Shown here: positions 53,284 through 61,851 of the stretch, piece by piece
Layout: every line of letters begins with the position of its first letter
How positions within the stretch are numbered: the stretch's first letter is position 1
Assembly: GCF_024022995.1 (NCBI RefSeq)
Contig: NZ_CP099582.1
Location: 124,001 to 188,000 of the forward strand
DNA length: 64,000 nt
Origin: Thermococcus aggregans
GTDB taxonomy: Archaea > Methanobacteriota_B > Thermococci > Thermococcales > Thermococcaceae
Direction of reading: 5' to 3'
The notes under the pieces: model-generated
What the model was told of the DNA's origin: nothing
Databases searched by the model: none
Seen by the model: only the letters and a program-made list of their open reading frames with translations
Program-made: the position numbers and the translations under genes

Positions 53284-54428
53284 TGACATCCCCTTTTCCC
53301 CGGCTCTTCACCAAAGACTGCTTTGTAAAGCTTTTTGAACTCCTCCCAGGAACCCCTTATTACCAGATGCTTTGGAATAAACGGTACCTCATCCTCTGGT
53401 AGTGTTGAAAGTTCAAAAGTTCCAATAGTCTTTGCGATTGCCACTATCTCTTCCTTATCCATCCCCACTAACGGCCTATAAATTGGCAGATCACTTGCTT
53501 GACTTATTATATACATGTTTTCCAGCGTTTGAGAAGCTACTTGACCCAAAGAGTCTCCCATAACAATCCCCTTTGCTCCGAATTCCCTCGCAATCTTGTC
53601 AGCTTTTTTAACCATCATATACTTGCAGAAAACGCATGTATAATTCTCTTTTTTAAGCTGTTTTAGCGTTTGAACGATCCTCTCTCTTTCTTGTGGCTTA
53701 ATAACTATTAGGTCACTCTTACCTCCATAGTGATACTTTTTGAGCTGATTCCAGATTCTCCGAACCTTCTCAAGGGTCTTCTCTCCAACATAAATATGGA
53801 CGGGGATTACTTCACATCCCCGCTTCATCATCAGAAAAGCCGCAACCGGAGAATCTATGCCCCCGCTTAAAAGAGCCACGATCTTCCCTTGAGTTCCTAC
53901 TGGAAGACCGCCAAATCCCTGGAATTTATCAACATGGATGTATGCCTTCCCTTCCATTAGCTCAATTCCTACCTCAATATCATAGTTTTTCAAATCTACC
54001 CTGCATTCTTCGTTTTTTAATATGTACTCGCCAACTTTAGCGGCCAGCTCTTGGCTTTTAAGGGGAAATTCCTTGGTTATTCTCCTTGCAGTTACTCTGA
54101 ATCTTGGCCTTTCCAATCCAAGTGCCCTCATTTTTCTTCTAAACAGCTTTAGGGAGGTTTTATATATTTTGTCCAGCTCTCCATCTACCTCAGCAGCAGG
54201 TGAAAGCGATACTATGCCAAAAACCCGTTTGAGAACTTCCACGCTTTTTTCCGCTTTGTTAGTCTTTACAATAATCCTGCCATGCTTTGCAAAGACGTTC
54301 TTGTATTCTATGCCCTCACTTAAGAGTGCTTCTTTTATGTTGTTGAGTAAAATGCTTTCAAACCACCTTCTCGTTTTTGGAGACTTTGTGCCTATCTCGC
54401 CGTATCTGACTATTATGGCATTTAGCAT
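53280..54428 (-). CDS. thiI: tRNA 4-thiouridine synthase ThiI
   Basis: A 382-residue protein with NFLD plus THUMP domains (about 1-165) and a C-terminal PP-loop domain: LLSGGIDSPVAAFLMMKRG, CVFCKYMM (CxxC), GDSLGQVASQTLENM. It adenylates U8 of tRNA and replaces oxygen with sulfur. It lacks the bacterial rhodanese domain; archaeal ThiI uses cysteines or an Fe-S cluster at the CxxC and sulfide as donor. ATG 54428 has GGTGG 6 nt upstream. Confidence 0.92.
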   Translation of the reverse strand: MLNAIIVRYGEIGTKSPKTRRWFESILLNNIKEALLSEGIEYKNVFAKHGRIIVKTNKAEKSVEVLKRVFGIVSLSPAAEVDGELDKIYKTSLKLFRRKMRALGLERPRFRVTARRITKEFPLKSQELAAKVGEYILKNEECRVDLKNYDIEVGIELMEGKAYIHVDKFQGFGGLPVGTQGKIVALLSGGIDSPVAAFLMMKRGCEVIPVHIYVGEKTLEKVRRIWNQLKKYHYGGKSDLIVIKPQERERIVQTLKQLKKENYTCVFCKYMMVKKADKIAREFGAKGIVMGDSLGQVASQTLENMYIISQASDLPIYRPLVGMDKEEIVAIAKTIGTFELSTLPEDEVPFIPKHLVIRGSWEEFKKLYKAVFGEEPGKRGCQ

Positions 54429-54443
54429 TATCATCCACCGAGT

Positions 54444-55052
54444 TCAAACTATTTTAAGAACTTTTTCCAGAGATTTTCTCCTTGGTCGGGGGATTATCTT
54501 CTCGGCAGGATATCCCATGGGGATTAACCCGACGAGGTACCAATTCTCATCAAGTCCAGCCATTTTCCTAAGCTCTCTTTGGTATTTCTCCAAGCTGGTA
54601 ACTCCTATGTAGCATGTTCCCAACCCAAGCTCTACTGCCTTCAGCATAAGGTTCTCTATCGCCATTGCAGCACTTTCAACGCTCCACAGAAATTCAATTT
54701 CCTTGTACCCCTCTCCTTTCAAGAAGCGCGTTTCCTTATCAATGAAAACCCCAATATAAATCGGAGCTTTGTACATTCCTTTTTCAAATATCTTCGTTTT
54801 CAGTTTTTCTATTTTTTCCTCAGGCAAACCGTATGCACGGTAATACTCTGCATGAGCCTCATATATCATCTCGTGAATCCGCCTTCTGAGATTCTCATCT
54901 CTATAAGCCACAAACAACCAGTTTTCAAGACCACTTGCAGTAGGTGCTCTTATAGCAGAATTTATTAGCTCTTTGAGTTTTTCTTCTTCAATGCTTCTCT
55001 CTTCGTAATACCTCACGGATATTCTGTTAAAGATCACCTCATCTAGTTCCAT
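54444..55052 (-). CDS. Nitroreductase-family flavoprotein
   Basis: A 202-residue FMN-dependent oxidoreductase. FNRISVRYYEERSIEEEKLKELINSAIRAPTASGLENW is the FMN-binding N-terminus (RxSVR-type), and GLGTCYIGV and LVGLIPMGYP are family motifs near the C-terminus. It would reduce a quinone, flavin or nitro compound with NAD(P)H; physiological role unknown. GGTGAT precedes the ATG at 55052. It lies 15 nt upstream of thiI. Confidence 0.85.
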   Translation of the reverse strand: MELDEVIFNRISVRYYEERSIEEEKLKELINSAIRAPTASGLENWLFVAYRDENLRRRIHEMIYEAHAEYYRAYGLPEEKIEKLKTKIFEKGMYKAPIYIGVFIDKETRFLKGEGYKEIEFLWSVESAAMAIENLMLKAVELGLGTCYIGVTSLEKYQRELRKMAGLDENWYLVGLIPMGYPAEKIIPRPRRKSLEKVLKIV

Positions 55053-55131
55053 CCGCATCACCAAAACGTCCTTTGTTTATTCGGGTTAATATACTTTAAG
55101 GAGAAAAGAGAAGAAATCTAAAGAAGCAGCT

Positions 55132-55737
55132 TCATCCCCTGATTATCTTCATTTCGAACTCTTCTACGGGGACCTTGAAGTCTTCCCTGCTGTTGATGTC
55201 TCCCCTGTTAAAGAGGACTTCCCTTGCAAGTACCCAGTAAATTAAAGCCAAGGCCTTTCTTCCCTTGTTGTTTGTTGGGATTGCCAAGTCAACATAGCTC
55301 AAAAGGTTCTCTGTGTCAACTAAGGCCACTATGGGGATTCCAATTTCTATTGCCTCTTTCATTGCTTGATGATCCGCCCTTGGATCTGTCACTATGAGAA
55401 CATCAGGCTCAAAGAAGTTCTTAACCCGGGGATTTGTCATTGTTCCAGGTAAAAATCTACCCGGTATTGCCCTAGCTCCAGTAACTTCTCCAAACTTCTT
55501 GACTGGCTTTTGACCATAGAGCCTTACGCTTACCGCCAATATTCTGTCCGGATCGAACTTTGCTAGGAACTTTCCAGCAGCCCTGAGTCTTTCGTCGGTT
55601 TTTCTTACGTCGAGCACATACAAGCCATCTTGCCTAACCCTATATATGAAGCGCTTCATATCCTTTGTTTTCTGCTGCGTTCCAATGTGAACACCTGCAG
55701 CCAAATATTGGTCGAGTGGAACCAAATACTCTTCCAT
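55132..55737 (-). CDS. rps2: 30S ribosomal protein S2
   Basis: A 201-residue archaeal S2 (uS2). [54 protein letters not shown] and [20 protein letters not shown] are diagnostic. ATG 55737 follows GGGGTGA. Last gene of the S13-to-S2 operon; it overlaps none of the enolase-like gene but its ribosome binding site lies in that gene's last codons. Confidence 0.95.
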   Translation of the reverse strand: MEEYLVPLDQYLAAGVHIGTQQKTKDMKRFIYRVRQDGLYVLDVRKTDERLRAAGKFLAKFDPDRILAVSVRLYGQKPVKKFGEVTGARAIPGRFLPGTMTNPRVKNFFEPDVLIVTDPRADHQAMKEAIEIGIPIVALVDTENLLSYVDLAIPTNNKGRKALALIYWVLAREVLFNRGDINSREDFKVPVEEFEMKIIRG

Positions 55738-55744
55738 TTTTTCT

Positions 55745-56770
55745 TCACCCCTCAAATGTTATTATTCTTCCTCTTTCACCCAAATCTTCCGCTATCCTAA
55801 TAAGCTCATTTATTTTAACAATGGAGCTCTTATGGAGCATTATAGCTGGACACTTAAGCCCCACCGCCAGGTGGGGTAGAGCATCATCAGCGGATTCGTA
55901 CTTTGCTTCTGCCAAAATTGGAGTTATTCTTTCAGATTTGACGTCATTGACCAGATTGTAAAGATCTGTGAGAGTGCCCAAGTTGATTGGTTTAATCGAA
56001 AGTGCATTGTAATATCTCCTATCCAGGATGTCCTTCGTTCTGAAAAGATATTCTCCATCAACAAATACTCCCTCTGTTCCCGCTATTAATTCAAGGAAAA
56101 GCTCTTCCTCGCCTAAGGGCTTGATGTAGGAAATGTTGTGATCCTCGACTTTTTGCAGGACTTCCTCGATATCCATCTCTTTCTTTTGTACTATTCCAAG
56201 AGACACCTCAAGACCAAGTTCGTCTCCGGCTATTTCGGAAGCTTTTGAGAGATCTTGGAGAGTAATGTTCTTTGCATGTTCCTTTATCTTTGTCATTGCA
56301 TCTACTACATCAGAGATCTCCATTAAATCCTTAACCAAGACAAGGTACTCAAAGGTTTCATCCTCTGCAAACCTTAGTATTGGGACTGGAAGCTCTGTAG
56401 TGAAGGTTCCGCCTATATAGCTGTACAGGGAAATGTTTTTGGCATTTGAAGCCGCTTTTGCCACAGCAACTGAAACAGCCAAGGCAGTGTTCGCCCCTAT
56501 GTGACTTAGGTTTTCAGTTCCGTCTATTTCCCAGAGGTAACTATCTATGAGTTCTTGCTCTTGAGAATCGAATCCAATAAGTTCCGGACCTATTATTTCA
56601 TCAACTTCACTAACTGCTCTGTGAGCTTCCACTATGTAAAGGGAAGGATTCTCATCCACAGGGGCGGCAAACCTACCAAAGCCGGAAGTCGTTATAACAT
56701 CAACCTCAATTGAATACTTCCCGCCTTTGAGTATTGAAATTCTGCCCACTATGTTCTCTATTATTGTCAT
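55745..56770 (-). CDS. Enolase-like protein with degenerate active site
   Basis: A 341-residue paralogue of enolase encoded between rpoK and rps2. Overall order of enolase motifs is visible: [20 protein letters not shown] resembles the GANA[IL]L[AG]VS region, and [14 protein letters not shown] resembles LLLKVNQIGTLTE with the lysine kept. But the SHRSGE loop is replaced by [10 protein letters not shown] and the VGDDLFVT block by VDGEYLFRT. It is also shorter than true enolase (about 430). Catalysis of the normal reaction is unlikely; a structural or regulatory role in this operon is possible. True enolase is not in the window. Confidence 0.7.
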   Translation of the reverse strand: MTIIENIVGRISILKGGKYSIEVDVITTSGFGRFAAPVDENPSLYIVEAHRAVSEVDEIIGPELIGFDSQEQELIDSYLWEIDGTENLSHIGANTALAVSVAVAKAASNAKNISLYSYIGGTFTTELPVPILRFAEDETFEYLVLVKDLMEISDVVDAMTKIKEHAKNITLQDLSKASEIAGDELGLEVSLGIVQKKEMDIEEVLQKVEDHNISYIKPLGEEELFLELIAGTEGVFVDGEYLFRTKDILDRRYYNALSIKPINLGTLTDLYNLVNDVKSERITPILAEAKYESADDALPHLAVGLKCPAIMLHKSSIVKINELIRIAEDLGERGRIITFEG

Positions 56771-56776
56771 CCCACA

Positions 56777-56950
56777 TCAACTCGGTCTTATGACGGTTAT
56801 TGGGATTACACCCTTTTCAAACTCCATCATTGCGGCCTCTAAAGGTGTGGCCCCTTCAGGTATGTCAATTAGTACAGGAGCCCCCATAGCTATTTGTAAT
56901 GCCCTTGCCCCTATTATACGAGCCTTCTCAAATCTCGTGTATCTAAACAT
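56777..56950 (-). CDS. rpoK: DNA-directed RNA polymerase subunit K
   Basis: A 57-residue RpoK (Rpb6/omega equivalent), [25 protein letters not shown] with ILE-like IEKG end [14 protein letters not shown]. The start at 56950 gives the family length; the open frame upstream runs into tRNA-Pro and is not coding. It lies 21 nt after the mature 3' end of that tRNA. Confidence 0.95.
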   Translation of the reverse strand: MFRYTRFEKARIIGARALQIAMGAPVLIDIPEGATPLEAAMMEFEKGVIPITVIRPS

Positions 56951-56971
56951 TTTTCTCACCCATGCAAATTT

Positions 56972-57049
56972 TGGTGGGGCCGCCGGGATTTGAACCCGGG
57001 TCTCCGGCACCCCAAGCCGGGAGGATAGACCAAGCTACCCCACGGCCCC
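56972..57049 (-). tRNA. tRNA-Pro (GGG), between rpoN and rpoK
   Basis: Acceptor GGGGCCG/CGGCCCC, anticodon loop TTGGGGT giving GGG, T arm CCGGGTTCAAATCCCGG, discriminator A, encoded CCA. It lies in sense orientation in the ribosomal operon, 20 nt after rpoN and 21 nt before rpoK. Confidence 0.95.
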
Positions 57050-57069
57050 TCCTAAAGAAGTGTGGTTTT

Positions 57070-57267
57070 TTAATATACCCTGTAGTGCATTATCTCATCT
57101 ATCAATTCGACATGGCTGAGGAGCATTCTCCTGCAGCAGTACCTTTCAAGCCCGAGATCATCGAGCACCTTCTCGGGATCTTCCCCTTTTTCAACACGCT
57201 CTTTGAATATGTAGTATTTATCTCCAATCACCTTTCCACAGGTGAAACATCTCACGGGAACTATCAA
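57070..57267 (-). CDS. rpoN: DNA-directed RNA polymerase subunit N
   Basis: A 65-residue RpoN (Rpb10), [18 protein letters not shown] with zinc ligands CFTCG and [12 protein letters not shown] at 57267 is the likely start: GGTGAT lies 4-5 nt before it and the length equals that of relatives. A GTG three codons earlier lies within that ribosome binding site. Confidence 0.93.
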   Translation of the reverse strand: MIVPVRCFTCGKVIGDKYYIFKERVEKGEDPEKVLDDLGLERYCCRRMLLSHVELIDEIMHYRVY

Positions 57268-57315
57268 GCGAATCACCTTTTTGGTTTTTAAATTTTAAGG
57301 AAAGTTTGAAGGAGA

Positions 57316-57723
57316 TCAACGGTAACTCTTTTGTCTCTTTGCTCTTGGACCCTTTGTAGAGCGGTTGGGCTTGTGTGGTTCTGTTCTTCTTGAGTCGCCA
57401 ACGAGCATAGTTCTGTCATACTTCATAAACTTTTCTTTAAGGTTCATATCCCCAGTCCATTCCACCAACGCCCTCGCTATTGCAACCCTTGCAGCCTCGG
57501 CCTGCCCCATGAAGCCTCCGCCTTCGACTTTGACATCGATGTCGACTTTGCTAACTATTTCCTCGCCTGCAAGAACCAATGGCTCCATTATCGTGAAACG
57601 GGCTATTTCCGGTTCAATGATCTCAACAGGCTTGCTGTTAATCCTAACTCTCCCTTTGCCCTCTCTTATAGTGGCCCTCGCGATAGCGGTTTTTCTCTTT
57701 CCTGCAGTTTGGATTATCCTCAT
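57316..57723 (-). CDS. rps9: 30S ribosomal protein S9
   Basis: A 135-residue uS9 with [29 protein letters not shown] at the N-terminus, [22 protein letters not shown] in the middle and the basic tail [12 protein letters not shown] that reaches the P-site tRNA. ATG 57723 after GAGGTGATG; it overlaps nothing but begins 10 nt after L13. Confidence 0.95.
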   Translation of the reverse strand: MRIIQTAGKRKTAIARATIREGKGRVRINSKPVEIIEPEIARFTIMEPLVLAGEEIVSKVDIDVKVEGGGFMGQAEAARVAIARALVEWTGDMNLKEKFMKYDRTMLVGDSRRTEPHKPNRSTKGPRAKRQKSYR

Positions 57724-57733
57724 TATCATCACC

Positions 57734-58162
57734 TCAGAACTTTCCACCAAGGAATTTGGCAACCTCTCCAACAGTTACATATTTGGGAGTTTTAAGCCTT
57801 GACATGTGAGCCTCAGCTATTGTCTCCAACTCTCTGTCTTCAAACTCTTTTGGAATTCCGGCATATACTTTCAGCCTCTTAAAGGCCTTCCTTCCCCTGT
57901 CGGTTTTCCATGGGAGCATGCCTCTAATGGTTCTTCTAACTATTTCGTCGCTTCTCTTTGGATAGAATGGTCCTTTCCTTGGGTTTGTTCTCGTTCTTAG
58001 CTCGGTTCTCTGCTTATACTTCTCGAAGATGAACTCTCTGTTCCCAGTGATGATAGCCTTTTCAGCATTAACGATAATTACCTCCTCGCCTTCGAGGAGC
58101 ATCTTGGCAACTTTTGAGGCAAGTCTTCCAAGTATTAAACCATCAGCATTAATAATCCTCAT
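57734..58162 (-). CDS. rpl13: 50S ribosomal protein L13
   Basis: A 142-residue uL13: [32 protein letters not shown], then [46 protein letters not shown] 58162 follows GAGTGATG. Located between L18e and S9 as in other Euryarchaeota. Confidence 0.95.
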   Translation of the reverse strand: MRIINADGLILGRLASKVAKMLLEGEEVIIVNAEKAIITGNREFIFEKYKQRTELRTRTNPRKGPFYPKRSDEIVRRTIRGMLPWKTDRGRKAFKRLKVYAGIPKEFEDRELETIAEAHMSRLKTPKYVTVGEVAKFLGGKF

Positions 58163-58168
58163 GGCCCA

Positions 58169-58531
58169 TCACTCCATTATGATTACTCCACTACCCTTTG
58201 GGTTTCTCTCTATAAGTTCTTCGATCGTTATTGCCTCTCCACCTGCTTGGATGATCTTCTCTTTTGCCTTTTCGCTGAACTTCCATGCAGCAACTATAAC
58301 CTTATGATCTAAGTTCCCAGCTCCAAGAACGCTCCCTGGAACTACCACCATATCTCCTTCCTTGGTGTACCTGTTTATCCTGCTAATGTTTACTTCAGCC
58401 CTCTGTCTTCTTGGTCTTTCTAAGCGCCAAGCTATGTCCTTCCATATCTTAACGTTTTCCTCGTTTGACTTCTTTCTCAGGTAGCGAATGAGCCTTCTCA
58501 GGTTAATATCAGTTGGACCAGTCCTCTTCAT
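58169..58531 (-). CDS. rpl18e: 50S ribosomal protein L18e
   Basis: A 120-residue eL18 homologue: [55 protein letters not shown] and a C-terminal [26 protein letters not shown] 58531 with GGAGG 7 nt upstream. It starts 50 nt after the 3' end of tRNA-Leu. Confidence 0.95.
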   Translation of the reverse strand: MKRTGPTDINLRRLIRYLRKKSNEENVKIWKDIAWRLERPRRQRAEVNISRINRYTKEGDMVVVPGSVLGAGNLDHKVIVAAWKFSEKAKEKIIQAGGEAITIEELIERNPKGSGVIIME

Positions 58532-58580
58532 GAGCATTCCTCCTTTTTACTTCTCGCACCGAGGGACGGGGTGATCATTA

Positions 58581-58668
58581 TGGTGCGGGGGCGGGGATTT
58601 GAACCCCGGAACCCCTACGGGACGGGACCCTAAATCCCGCGCCTTTGACCAGGCTCGGCTACCCCCGC
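58581..58668 (-). tRNA. tRNA-Leu (TAG), one nucleotide after the rpoD stop
   Basis: Class II tRNA with acceptor GCGGGGG/CCCCCGC, anticodon loop TTTAGGG giving TAG, a long variable arm (CCCGTAGGGG), T arm GGGGTTCAAATCCCC, discriminator A, encoded CCA. The rpoD stop codon ends at 58670, so only base 58669 separates the gene from the mature tRNA 5' end. Confidence 0.95.
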
Positions 58669-58669
58669 G

Positions 58670-59446
58670 CTATTCGGCTAATTTATGGAGCTCGTTTATA
58701 AATTTATCGCTCTTTCTCATTAAAATTTTAAGTGCTAATCTTACTATTTCCTCAACGGGGAGTTCTCCATTGCTTTCTACTGTAAAGACGAATGTATTTA
58801 GCACTACTTCTTCCTTGATTTTATCTCCTAAATACTGATCAAATTCCCTTGGCAAATAGAAGCTCGTTACAGTGGTTACAATAAGTTCATTCTCGTTTTC
58901 TTCAATGGGGAGCTTCTTTCTAGCTGCGAGCTCTTTAATTTTCTCCCAGTTAGGAACATCTTTGCTTACATGCACTTTTGTAAGGTACTTGTAGTAAGCA
59001 AACCCTGGTTGCCATTTTGCATGGTCTTTCCCCCTACCAAGTTTTGCATATGCGTTAAAAACAAGCCTCTGGCCCTCAGCTAGCTTGACTATTGGAATAT
59101 CTGGAGTCACGGGCCTTATATCCGGATCATCACTTTTTAAATCCCCAGAGTAGATTATGGCGGGACCTTCCGCTTCCAAGCTCAATGTAGCGGTGTAGTC
59201 ATCCAACTCCAAAGCATCTAGTTCAAATCTATCTGAGGGTGTCGTCAGGGGAATTAGTGCTAATCTGTGGGCGATTATCTCATCAAAAAGTGCGGAATCA
59301 TTCTCATAGAACTCTACTTCATCAACAGCAAAAGTTGGAACTTCCCCAATTATTGTTCTCCTAAGCGCATTTGCAAATGCAACATCAACGCCCTCTAAAA
59401 TGAAGCGGATTGCATCATCCCTTTTTTCAAGAATCTTTATTTGCAT
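58670..59446 (-). CDS. rpoD: DNA-directed RNA polymerase subunit D
   Basis: A 258-residue RpoD (alpha/Rpb3 equivalent). [31 protein letters not shown] is the dimerisation motif (alpha motif). There is no cysteine in the protein, so it lacks the Fe-S cluster site present in some archaeal D subunits. ATG 59446 follows GGTGAGAAAA. The stop is 1 nt from tRNA-Leu. Confidence 0.95.
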   Translation of the reverse strand: MQIKILEKRDDAIRFILEGVDVAFANALRRTIIGEVPTFAVDEVEFYENDSALFDEIIAHRLALIPLTTPSDRFELDALELDDYTATLSLEAEGPAIIYSGDLKSDDPDIRPVTPDIPIVKLAEGQRLVFNAYAKLGRGKDHAKWQPGFAYYKYLTKVHVSKDVPNWEKIKELAARKKLPIEENENELIVTTVTSFYLPREFDQYLGDKIKEEVVLNTFVFTVESNGELPVEEIVRLALKILMRKSDKFINELHKLAE

Positions 59447-59479
59447 TTTTCTCACCAAAAAAGAGGTTGTAAAGGGAAG

Positions 59480-59890
59480 TCAAACTCTCCTTCCCCTTCT
59501 GCCACCCTTTGGTCTTGTACCGTCATGTGGAATTGGTGTGACGTCTTCTACTCTACCTATTTTGAGCCCTGCTCTTGCGAGAGCTCTAATAGCTGCCTGG
59601 GCTCCAGGTCCAGGGTTTTTGCTTTTGCTTCCACCAGGGGCTCTGACCTTTATGTGGACACCCACAATGCCCTTTTCGAGGGCCTCTTCTGCTGCCCTCT
59701 TAGCAGCAATCATTGCAGCATATGGGGATGACTCATCTCTATCTGCTTTAACTACCATTCCACCGCTCCATCTTGAGATTGTTTCGGCTCCAGTGAGGTC
59801 GGTAATGTGGATGATTGTGTTGTTGTAAGATGCATAGATGTGGGCAACTCCCCATTTTTCTTTCTTTTTAATGTTAACCTCTTCACTCAT
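59480..59890 (-). CDS. rps11: 30S ribosomal protein S11
   Basis: A 136-residue uS11: [50 protein letters not shown] and the C-terminal [23 protein letters not shown]. Start overlaps the S4 stop by 4 nt. Confidence 0.96.
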   Translation of the reverse strand: MSEEVNIKKKEKWGVAHIYASYNNTIIHITDLTGAETISRWSGGMVVKADRDESSPYAAMIAAKRAAEEALEKGIVGVHIKVRAPGGSKSKNPGPGAQAAIRALARAGLKIGRVEDVTPIPHDGTRPKGGRRGRRV

Positions 59891-60429
59891 TGTGCCTCAC
59901 CTTTTTGGGCCTCCTCAATAACCATCCTCTCAGGGTGCTGTGGGTTCGCAAACGGGGAAGTCTTTGCGTATGTTATGCCGTCTTCCTCTTCCTTGAGTAC
60001 CAAATAGCTTGGTGATCTTATTATCTGTCCGTTTACTTCAATGTGTCCGTGGACAATTAGCTGTCTAGCCTGCTTTATTGTTCTTGAGAGTCCCTTCTTA
60101 AATACCATGGTCTGAAGTCTTCTCTCGAGGATGTCCTCTATTGTAAGGGAAAGAACGTCATCAAGGTGGGCTCCTTCTTGGAGCAATCCCAACCTGACCA
60201 ATCTTTGGAGAAGCTGAGCCCTCTCAATTTCGGCCTGCTTACCTCTAGCAGCGAGCAATCTTCTTGCCCTTCTTCTAAAGTTCTTAAGTTGAGTTTCGTG
60301 CTTCCAAAGCTCTTTCTTGTTCTTGAGAGCATACTTCTGCATCAAAACTCTCTCTCTATCAAGTCTCTCCTTAATCCATGGATGAGAGGGAGTCTCATAC
60401 CTTTTCCTTTGCCTTTTTGGGTCTCCCAT
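59887..60429 (-). CDS. rps4: 30S ribosomal protein S4
   Basis: A 180-residue archaeal uS4 with the S4 RNA-binding domain ([42 protein letters not shown]). The N-terminus is [17 protein letters not shown], of the archaeal/eukaryal type. It follows S13 with 10 nt. Confidence 0.96.
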   Translation of the reverse strand: MGDPKRQRKRYETPSHPWIKERLDRERVLMQKYALKNKKELWKHETQLKNFRRRARRLLAARGKQAEIERAQLLQRLVRLGLLQEGAHLDDVLSLTIEDILERRLQTMVFKKGLSRTIKQARQLIVHGHIEVNGQIIRSPSYLVLKEEEDGITYAKTSPFANPQHPERMVIEEAQKGEAQ

Positions 60430-60439
60430 TTATATCACC

Positions 60440-60886
60440 TCACTTCTTCCTTCTGCTAACACCAACTGTTGTTCCTCTTCTGAAGTTTGACCTTGTTCTC
60501 TGTCCTCTCACTGGAAGGCCAAGCTCATGTCTGATACCCCTATAAGCTCTAATTCTCCTGAGTCTGTTAACGTCCTCACGCCATGCCATAACGAGCTTTG
60601 CTCCCGTGAGATGCATGTCCCTTCCACTCTCGTAGTCCTTTGGTCTGTTAACTGCCCATGAGGGAATACCATGTTTTACTGGATCTTCAAGCACAGCCTC
60701 AATGGCTTTTACTTGTTCATCGGTAAGGTAACCTGCCTTCATTTTTGGATCTAACCCTGCAACCCTGCATACCATTGTTGCAAAGTTTATTCCTATACCC
60801 CTAATTCCAGTGAGGGCCCATCTAAGTTGTTTGTGCCCATCTATATCAACATTTGCTACACGCACGATATGCCTAAAGTCAGCCAT
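60440..60886 (-). CDS. rps13: 30S ribosomal protein S13
   Basis: A 148-residue uS13. [33 protein letters not shown] at the N-terminus, [27 protein letters not shown] at the C-terminus. ATG 60886 after GGAGGTG. First protein gene of the operon, 41 nt after the 3' end of tRNA-Ser on the same strand. Confidence 0.96.
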   Translation of the reverse strand: MADFRHIVRVANVDIDGHKQLRWALTGIRGIGINFATMVCRVAGLDPKMKAGYLTDEQVKAIEAVLEDPVKHGIPSWAVNRPKDYESGRDMHLTGAKLVMAWREDVNRLRRIRAYRGIRHELGLPVRGQRTRSNFRRGTTVGVSRRKK

Positions 60887-60927
60887 TATAAGCACACCTC
60901 CACAAGTTAATCCTTCAAAGAGGATTT

Positions 60928-61014
60928 TGGCGCCGGGACGGGGATTTGAACCCCGGCGGGCAAACGCCCACGGGCTCTCAAGGCCCGCGCCATCCCAGGC
61001 TAGGCGATCCCGGC
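60928..61014 (-). tRNA. tRNA-Ser (TGA), overlapped by the methyltransferase gene
   Basis: Class II tRNA with acceptor GCCGGGA/TCCCGGC, anticodon loop CTTGAGA giving TGA, long variable arm (GGGCGTTTGCCC), T arm GGGGTTCAAATCCCC, discriminator G, encoded CCA. Its first 15 nt are also the last five codons, stop included, of the methyltransferase gene upstream. Confidence 0.95.
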
Positions 61015-61587
61015 ATACACCCTAAAGCCCGATCCCTTCGCAATTTCTCTTACTTCGTTGAAATTCTCCTCCATGAGCCCCTTAATATACTTTGCGCCTT
61101 GATTAGTGCGGATGACAATTTGAAGTAATCCTCCATCGTAGAGATGATGGGGTGCATTTATAACTATTTCCCTCAATACATCCTTCCCAGCATGCACTGG
61201 AGGATTCGTTATTATGCTGTGAAATCTCTCTCCCTTCACGGGCTCATAGAGATGGCCCCATCTTACCTCGGCATTCTTAACGTTGTTGATTTTTAAGTTT
61301 TTCTTTGCTATGCTCACAGCCCTTTTGTTTATATCGGTCATTACAACATAATTCACGAAGCGCGAAGCCACTATTCCAATCGCCCCGTAGCCGCACCCTA
61401 AATCTAGAACACGCCAATCTTTTTTAAGTATCATATTCTCTATAAGTAGCTCAGTTCCTCTATCAAGCTTTCCAAAGGAAAAAACACCGCTGGAGGTCAT
61501 GAATCTAAAACGCTCCCCTCTAATGACTACCCCAATCATTTTGGTCTTTAATGGAACGTTTGGATCTTGGGAATAGTAGTGGCTCAT
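61000..61587 (-). CDS. RsmC-like class I SAM-dependent methyltransferase
   Basis: A 195-residue methyltransferase of the MJ0882/RsmC group. SAM motif [17 protein letters not shown], acidic motif MTDINKRAV, and the N-P-P catalytic motif [10 protein letters not shown], typical of enzymes methylating an exocyclic amine of a base in rRNA or tRNA. ATG 61587 lies about 25 nt after TTTATAAA (61609-61616) and has no ribosome binding site, so the mRNA is leaderless. The C-terminal codons for Ala-Gly-Ile-Ala and the TAG stop lie inside tRNA-Ser. Confidence 0.85.
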   Translation of the reverse strand: MSHYYSQDPNVPLKTKMIGVVIRGERFRFMTSSGVFSFGKLDRGTELLIENMILKKDWRVLDLGCGYGAIGIVASRFVNYVVMTDINKRAVSIAKKNLKINNVKNAEVRWGHLYEPVKGERFHSIITNPPVHAGKDVLREIVINAPHHLYDGGLLQIVIRTNQGAKYIKGLMEENFNEVREIAKGSGFRVYAGIA

Positions 61588-61608
61588 AGTCGGAAGTTGG
61601 AGAAGGGG

Positions 61609-61616
61609 TTTATAAA
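61609..61616 (-). promoter_or_regulatory. TATA box of the methyltransferase/tRNA-Ser transcript
   Basis: Minus-strand TTTATAAA about 22-29 nt before the methyltransferase ATG. No separate TATA box was seen directly before tRNA-Ser, which lies in the gene's 3' end. Confidence 0.65.
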
Positions 61617-61629
61617 TTTGGGGGATGTG

Positions 61630-61827
61630 CTTCACCAAAAGTTCGTGATTGCCCAACAAGTGGCACAGTTAGAAGTGTTTGCACTCTGCCACGAGTTCCA
61701 TTGAAGCCGAGAATTCATGCCCACAACCTTGCGCAAAGGGTTTACTTTCCTCTGCGCTCCAAAGACAAACTCCCCAAAAGGCAAACATGACAAGGAGAAA
61801 ACACTAAGAGGAATCACAAACCTTGAT
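61630..61827 (-). mobile_element. Decayed coding remnant, possibly the 3' end of an IS200/IS605 tnpB
   Basis: Between cbf5 and the methyltransferase. The minus strand reads EFVFGAQRKVNPLRKVVGMNS in one frame, then after a shift near 61708-61714 continues SASMELVAECKHF and stops at TAA 61669. This looks like the last 35-60 codons of a once longer protein with its front end gone. GTGGCA...TGCCAC repeats bracket the stop (about 61663-61695), enclosing AGTG-CAAA-CACT. The tnpB assignment rests on my memory of C-termini of archaeal TnpB proteins and is uncertain. Confidence 0.35.
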
Positions 61828-61851
61828 GAAACTTCGCGCAGGCGAAGTTTC
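61828..61851. repeat. Perfect 10-bp inverted repeat abutting the cbf5 stop
   Basis: GAAACTTCGC-GCAG-GCGAAGTTTC, a 10-bp stem with a 4-nt loop. Its outer base is the last base of the cbf5 TAG. It is not followed by T residues on the minus strand, so it is not a typical archaeal terminator; it might be an end hairpin of a small IS-derived element or an mRNA 3' stabiliser. Confidence 0.7.

Noticed and set aside
56951-57010. An N-terminal extension of rpoK reading through tRNA-Pro
   Set aside because: The stretch is tRNA sequence; ATG 56950 gives the standard 57-residue subunit.
61632-61817. A 61-codon open frame next to cbf5 as an intact gene
   Set aside because: Its protein-like section covers only part, and the natural continuation is in another frame, so it is treated as a remnant.
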